Position numbers and translations under genes: made by a program. The notes beneath the pieces were generated by a model, which was given only the letters and a program-made list of their open reading frames with translations, was not told the origin of the DNA and searched no databases. Positions 63,001 to 64,000 of a DNA stretch of 64,000 nucleotides are shown here, one piece after another (the first letter of the stretch is position 1; every line of letters starts with the position of its first letter). The stretch is from contig NZ_CP026103.1 of the NCBI RefSeq assembly GCF_002902945.1, positions 310,001 through 374,000 on the forward strand, read 5' to 3'. The stretch is from Paraburkholderia caribensis (GTDB lineage: Bacteria > Pseudomonadota > Gammaproteobacteria > Burkholderiales > Burkholderiaceae).

Positions 63001-63439
63001 CCATCACGGCATCGCCTATGTGCTTGTCGATGGTGCCGCCGTACGCGAGCACGATGCCGTCGACCAGCCCGGTGAAGCGGCCGATCAGTTCGCGGAGTTC
63101 TTCGGGATCGAGCGTTTGCGAGAGCGCGGTGAAGCCGCACAGGTCGGCGAAGAGCACGGTGACCTGCCGGCGCTCTTCCATTGGCGCGCTGACAGCGGGC
63201 GTGGCAGGTCGATCGAGGGCGGGCTGGGCCGCGGGCGGCGCATCGGCGCCCGAAGGCGGCATCTGCGCAATCGCCGCCAGCAGCCGCTTGCGATGCCCGA
63301 GCGAGCGAACGCCGAGTTCCTTCAGATCCGCGTCAGTGAGCGCGGACAGCGTCGCCGCGTCGATGTCGTTGTCGGCAAAGGCCTGTGAGTATTGATCGAG
63401 CCCAAGTCCGGCCAGCCACAGTTCGATATCCATCGTCAT
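60092..63439 (-). CDS. SAM-domain / class III adenylate cyclase / AAA ATPase / TPR signalling protein
   Basis: A 1115-residue multidomain protein. Residues about 1-60 are a SAM domain (LWLAGLGLDQYSQAFADNDIDAATLSALTD). A class III nucleotide cyclase follows at about 88-260 (QVTVLFADLCGFTALSQTLDPEEL, TIDKHIGDAVMALFGAP). The AAA/ATPase domain has Walker A VRGDAGIGKTRLVDE near 317 and Walker B-like SMIVVEDLHWADAEVL near 443. The C-terminal 500 residues are TPR-like helical repeats. No membrane segment is seen, so it is cytosolic. It probably makes cAMP in response to protein-protein interaction or ATP state; the input is unknown. A cNMP-binding flavoprotein lies 6 kb away. Confidence 0.92.
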   Translation of the reverse strand: MTMDIELWLAGLGLDQYSQAFADNDIDAATLSALTDADLKELGVRSLGHRKRLLAAIAQMPPSGADAPPAAQPALDRPATPAVSAPMEERRQVTVLFADLCGFTALSQTLDPEELRELIGRFTGLVDGIVLAYGGTIDKHIGDAVMALFGAPRAHETDPLRAARAALDIHDALDQLSAKSARSLQAHIGIASGEVVAGAVNRADAQDYTVHGDAVNLAARLVSAAGARQTLLSDGVRRALGDSAVCEQMGEMHFKGIDVPARAWRLSCVVREPARASRSRFVGRKAELEQFRGIVRACVDQRAGHAVYVRGDAGIGKTRLVDEMRVFAHAHGFAVHRGLVLDFGVGKGQDPVRAIIDSLLGLSPAADIEERKAVAARLGRNGVIQPEQRVFLDDLLDLPQSGEWRTLYDAMDHAARKRGKQAVVAALTADACRRGASMIVVEDLHWADAEVLGYLSAFASGIGGGTGLLVMTSRIEGDPLDAAWRARMRDTPLATIDLGPLRRDEALTLAGNFIDATQRVALACIERADGNPLFLEQLLHNAEEGSGDAVPASIQSLVLARMDRLEARDRAAFQAASVIGQRFGLALLRRLIDEPGYDCGTLVANALVLPEGDDFLFAHALIQESAYSTLLRARRRELHRRAADWFEDSDAVLRAQHLDRAEDERAPQACLDAARAQRAAHFTESALHLIERGLRIAQSPHDTHALTCLKGELQRDLGDIAASIATYRPAVDAAPDDASRCAAQLGLAEGLRVSEGLSEALALLDAAQQIAERAESASELARLHHLRGNILFPLGRIDDCRIEHERGLAYAQRLGSPEAEARSLGGLADAAYAQGRMRTAFEHFSRCVALSREHGFGRIEVANRSMQGFSRIYLNEAREACVDAVAASREAALVGQPRAQLLCETLGAFACYETGDVRAAQVHLDQEMRLIRQLGARRFEAQNLEMQARLLLESGQRDEAARVLRASLALCREVGMQFSAPKALSALSRAVDDAEQARLLAEGADLLRRGAVGHNHLWFYRDAIEAMLSARNPAGARRYIEALEQYTRAEPLPWARLFAARGRVLAAALEDSAGDALLAELQGVRAALAEAGFDGARRAVDAALATFRTSRKVDE

Positions 63440-63738
63440 CGCCGGAATCTGTTTCCCGTTGCGCGCTTAAAAGATAGAACGGCACTCGCCTTGTCTAGTG
63501 TAGGTGTTGCGCACCGCTTGAGGTGTGCGGGCACGTTCATGGCGCCATACGAGGGTCAGCGGCAAGCCGCCGAGCGGTCATTCCCCGCCGGTCATGCCTC
63601 CCTGGCATACCTGCTATGCCGCTGCGCACTCTGTTCAGCCATTCTTGCCAACCCCATTCTCTTGCCACGGCTTGCCGCGACGCTGGCGATCACAAGCTGC
63701 ATCGTGTCGAGCACCATCCACAGATCAGGAGAATCACC

Positions 63739-64000
63739 ATGGGTAAGCTTCAGGGCAAAGTTGCGGTCATTACGGGCGGAAGTAGCGGAATCGGGCTCGC
63801 AACCGCGACGCGATTCGTCGCGGAGGGCGCGTATGTCTTCATCACGGGGCGTCGTCAAACAGAACTGGAAAAGGCGAAGGAGATCATCGGCTCGAACGTA
63901 ACAGCGGTTCAGGGCGACATCGCCAGCCTTGATGATCTGAATCGCCTCTACGAAACGGTGCAACGCGAGAAGGGCGGTTTGGACATCATTGTGGCAAGTG
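63739..64000 (+). CDS. SDR family oxidoreductase (3' truncated by window end)
   Basis: The first 87 codons of a short-chain dehydrogenase/reductase. The NAD(P) Rossmann motif GGSSGIG is at residues about 13-19 (MGKLQGKVAVITGGSSGIGLATATRF), and NVTAVQGDIASLDDL gives the usual cofactor-binding aspartate. GRR after the second strand suggests preference for NADP. An AGGAG site precedes the ATG. The catalytic YxxxK lies beyond the window. Substrate unknown. Confidence 0.9.
   Translation, partial: MGKLQGKVAVITGGSSGIGLATATRFVAEGAYVFITGRRQTELEKAKEIIGSNVTAVQGDIASLDDLNRLYETVQREKGGLDIIVAS

Overview
The window looks like chromosomal DNA of a GC-rich betaproteobacterium of the Burkholderiaceae, most likely Paraburkholderia or Caballeronia. 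Supporting this are the strong G/C third-position bias, an AcnD/PrpF-type methylcitrate cluster, Burkholderia-type porin and ACS/MHS transporter sequences, an orphan VgrG island, and a palindromic repeat of a kind I recall as common in these genomes. The genus is inferred; no rRNA or tRNA is present to settle it.

Layout. 1-2058: the 3' part of an ACS-family transporter and a DHDPS-like aldolase. 2121-2780: a gene-free long inverted repeat. 2865-11149: propionate catabolism, prpF-acnD and prpC-prpB on the minus strand and the sigma-54 activator prpR on the plus strand. A near-perfect -24/-12 promoter and paired TTTC-N6-GAAA sites lie between prpB and prpR, and an intrinsic terminator separates prpBC from acnD-prpF. 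11159-13364: a DUF4337 protein, a GlxA-type AraC regulator and a small unknown. 13428-18817: a surface-glycan set of two GT4 glycosyltransferases around a secreted PIG-L deacetylase with lectin-like and FG-GAP-like parts. 19023-24477: a probable minus-strand operon (MHS transporter, acyl-CoA-dehydrogenase-fold oxygenase, flavin reductase, unknown protein, LysR regulator) with a broken porin gene divergent to it. 24731-28774: DUF3455 protein, di-haem cytochrome c peroxidase and a lipoprotein phospholipase C/phosphoesterase. 29380-36694: ClC channel, chemoreceptor, and a LysR / ACS transporter / M81 MlrC-like metallopeptidase module.

36706-48253 is the most interesting region: a type VI secretion VgrG island. 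A PAAR gene diverges from vgrG. After vgrG comes a 956-residue effector with an N-terminal M23-like domain and a C-terminal GH108-type muramidase domain, then an overlapping signal-peptide-bearing immunity candidate. Base composition drops sharply within the effector's toxin domain and stays low through the immunity gene and a following scar that holds a decayed copy of part of the effector. Next are an unrecognised two-helix membrane protein and a TssM/IcmF-like protein whose Walker A is not recognisable. No other T6SS core genes are present here, so this is an accessory cassette.

48539-64000: NUDIX hydrolase, lipoprotein methyltransferase, periplasmic unknowns, a LapG-like transglutaminase cysteine protease, a cNMP-domain flavoprotein without the TrxR CxxC, an ECF42-type sigma factor with its DGPF (YCII) partner, a class V aminotransferase, a six-cysteine secreted mini-protein with regular spacing, RhlE helicase, a SAM/adenylate cyclase/AAA/TPR signalling protein, and the start of an SDR oxidoreductase cut by the window edge.
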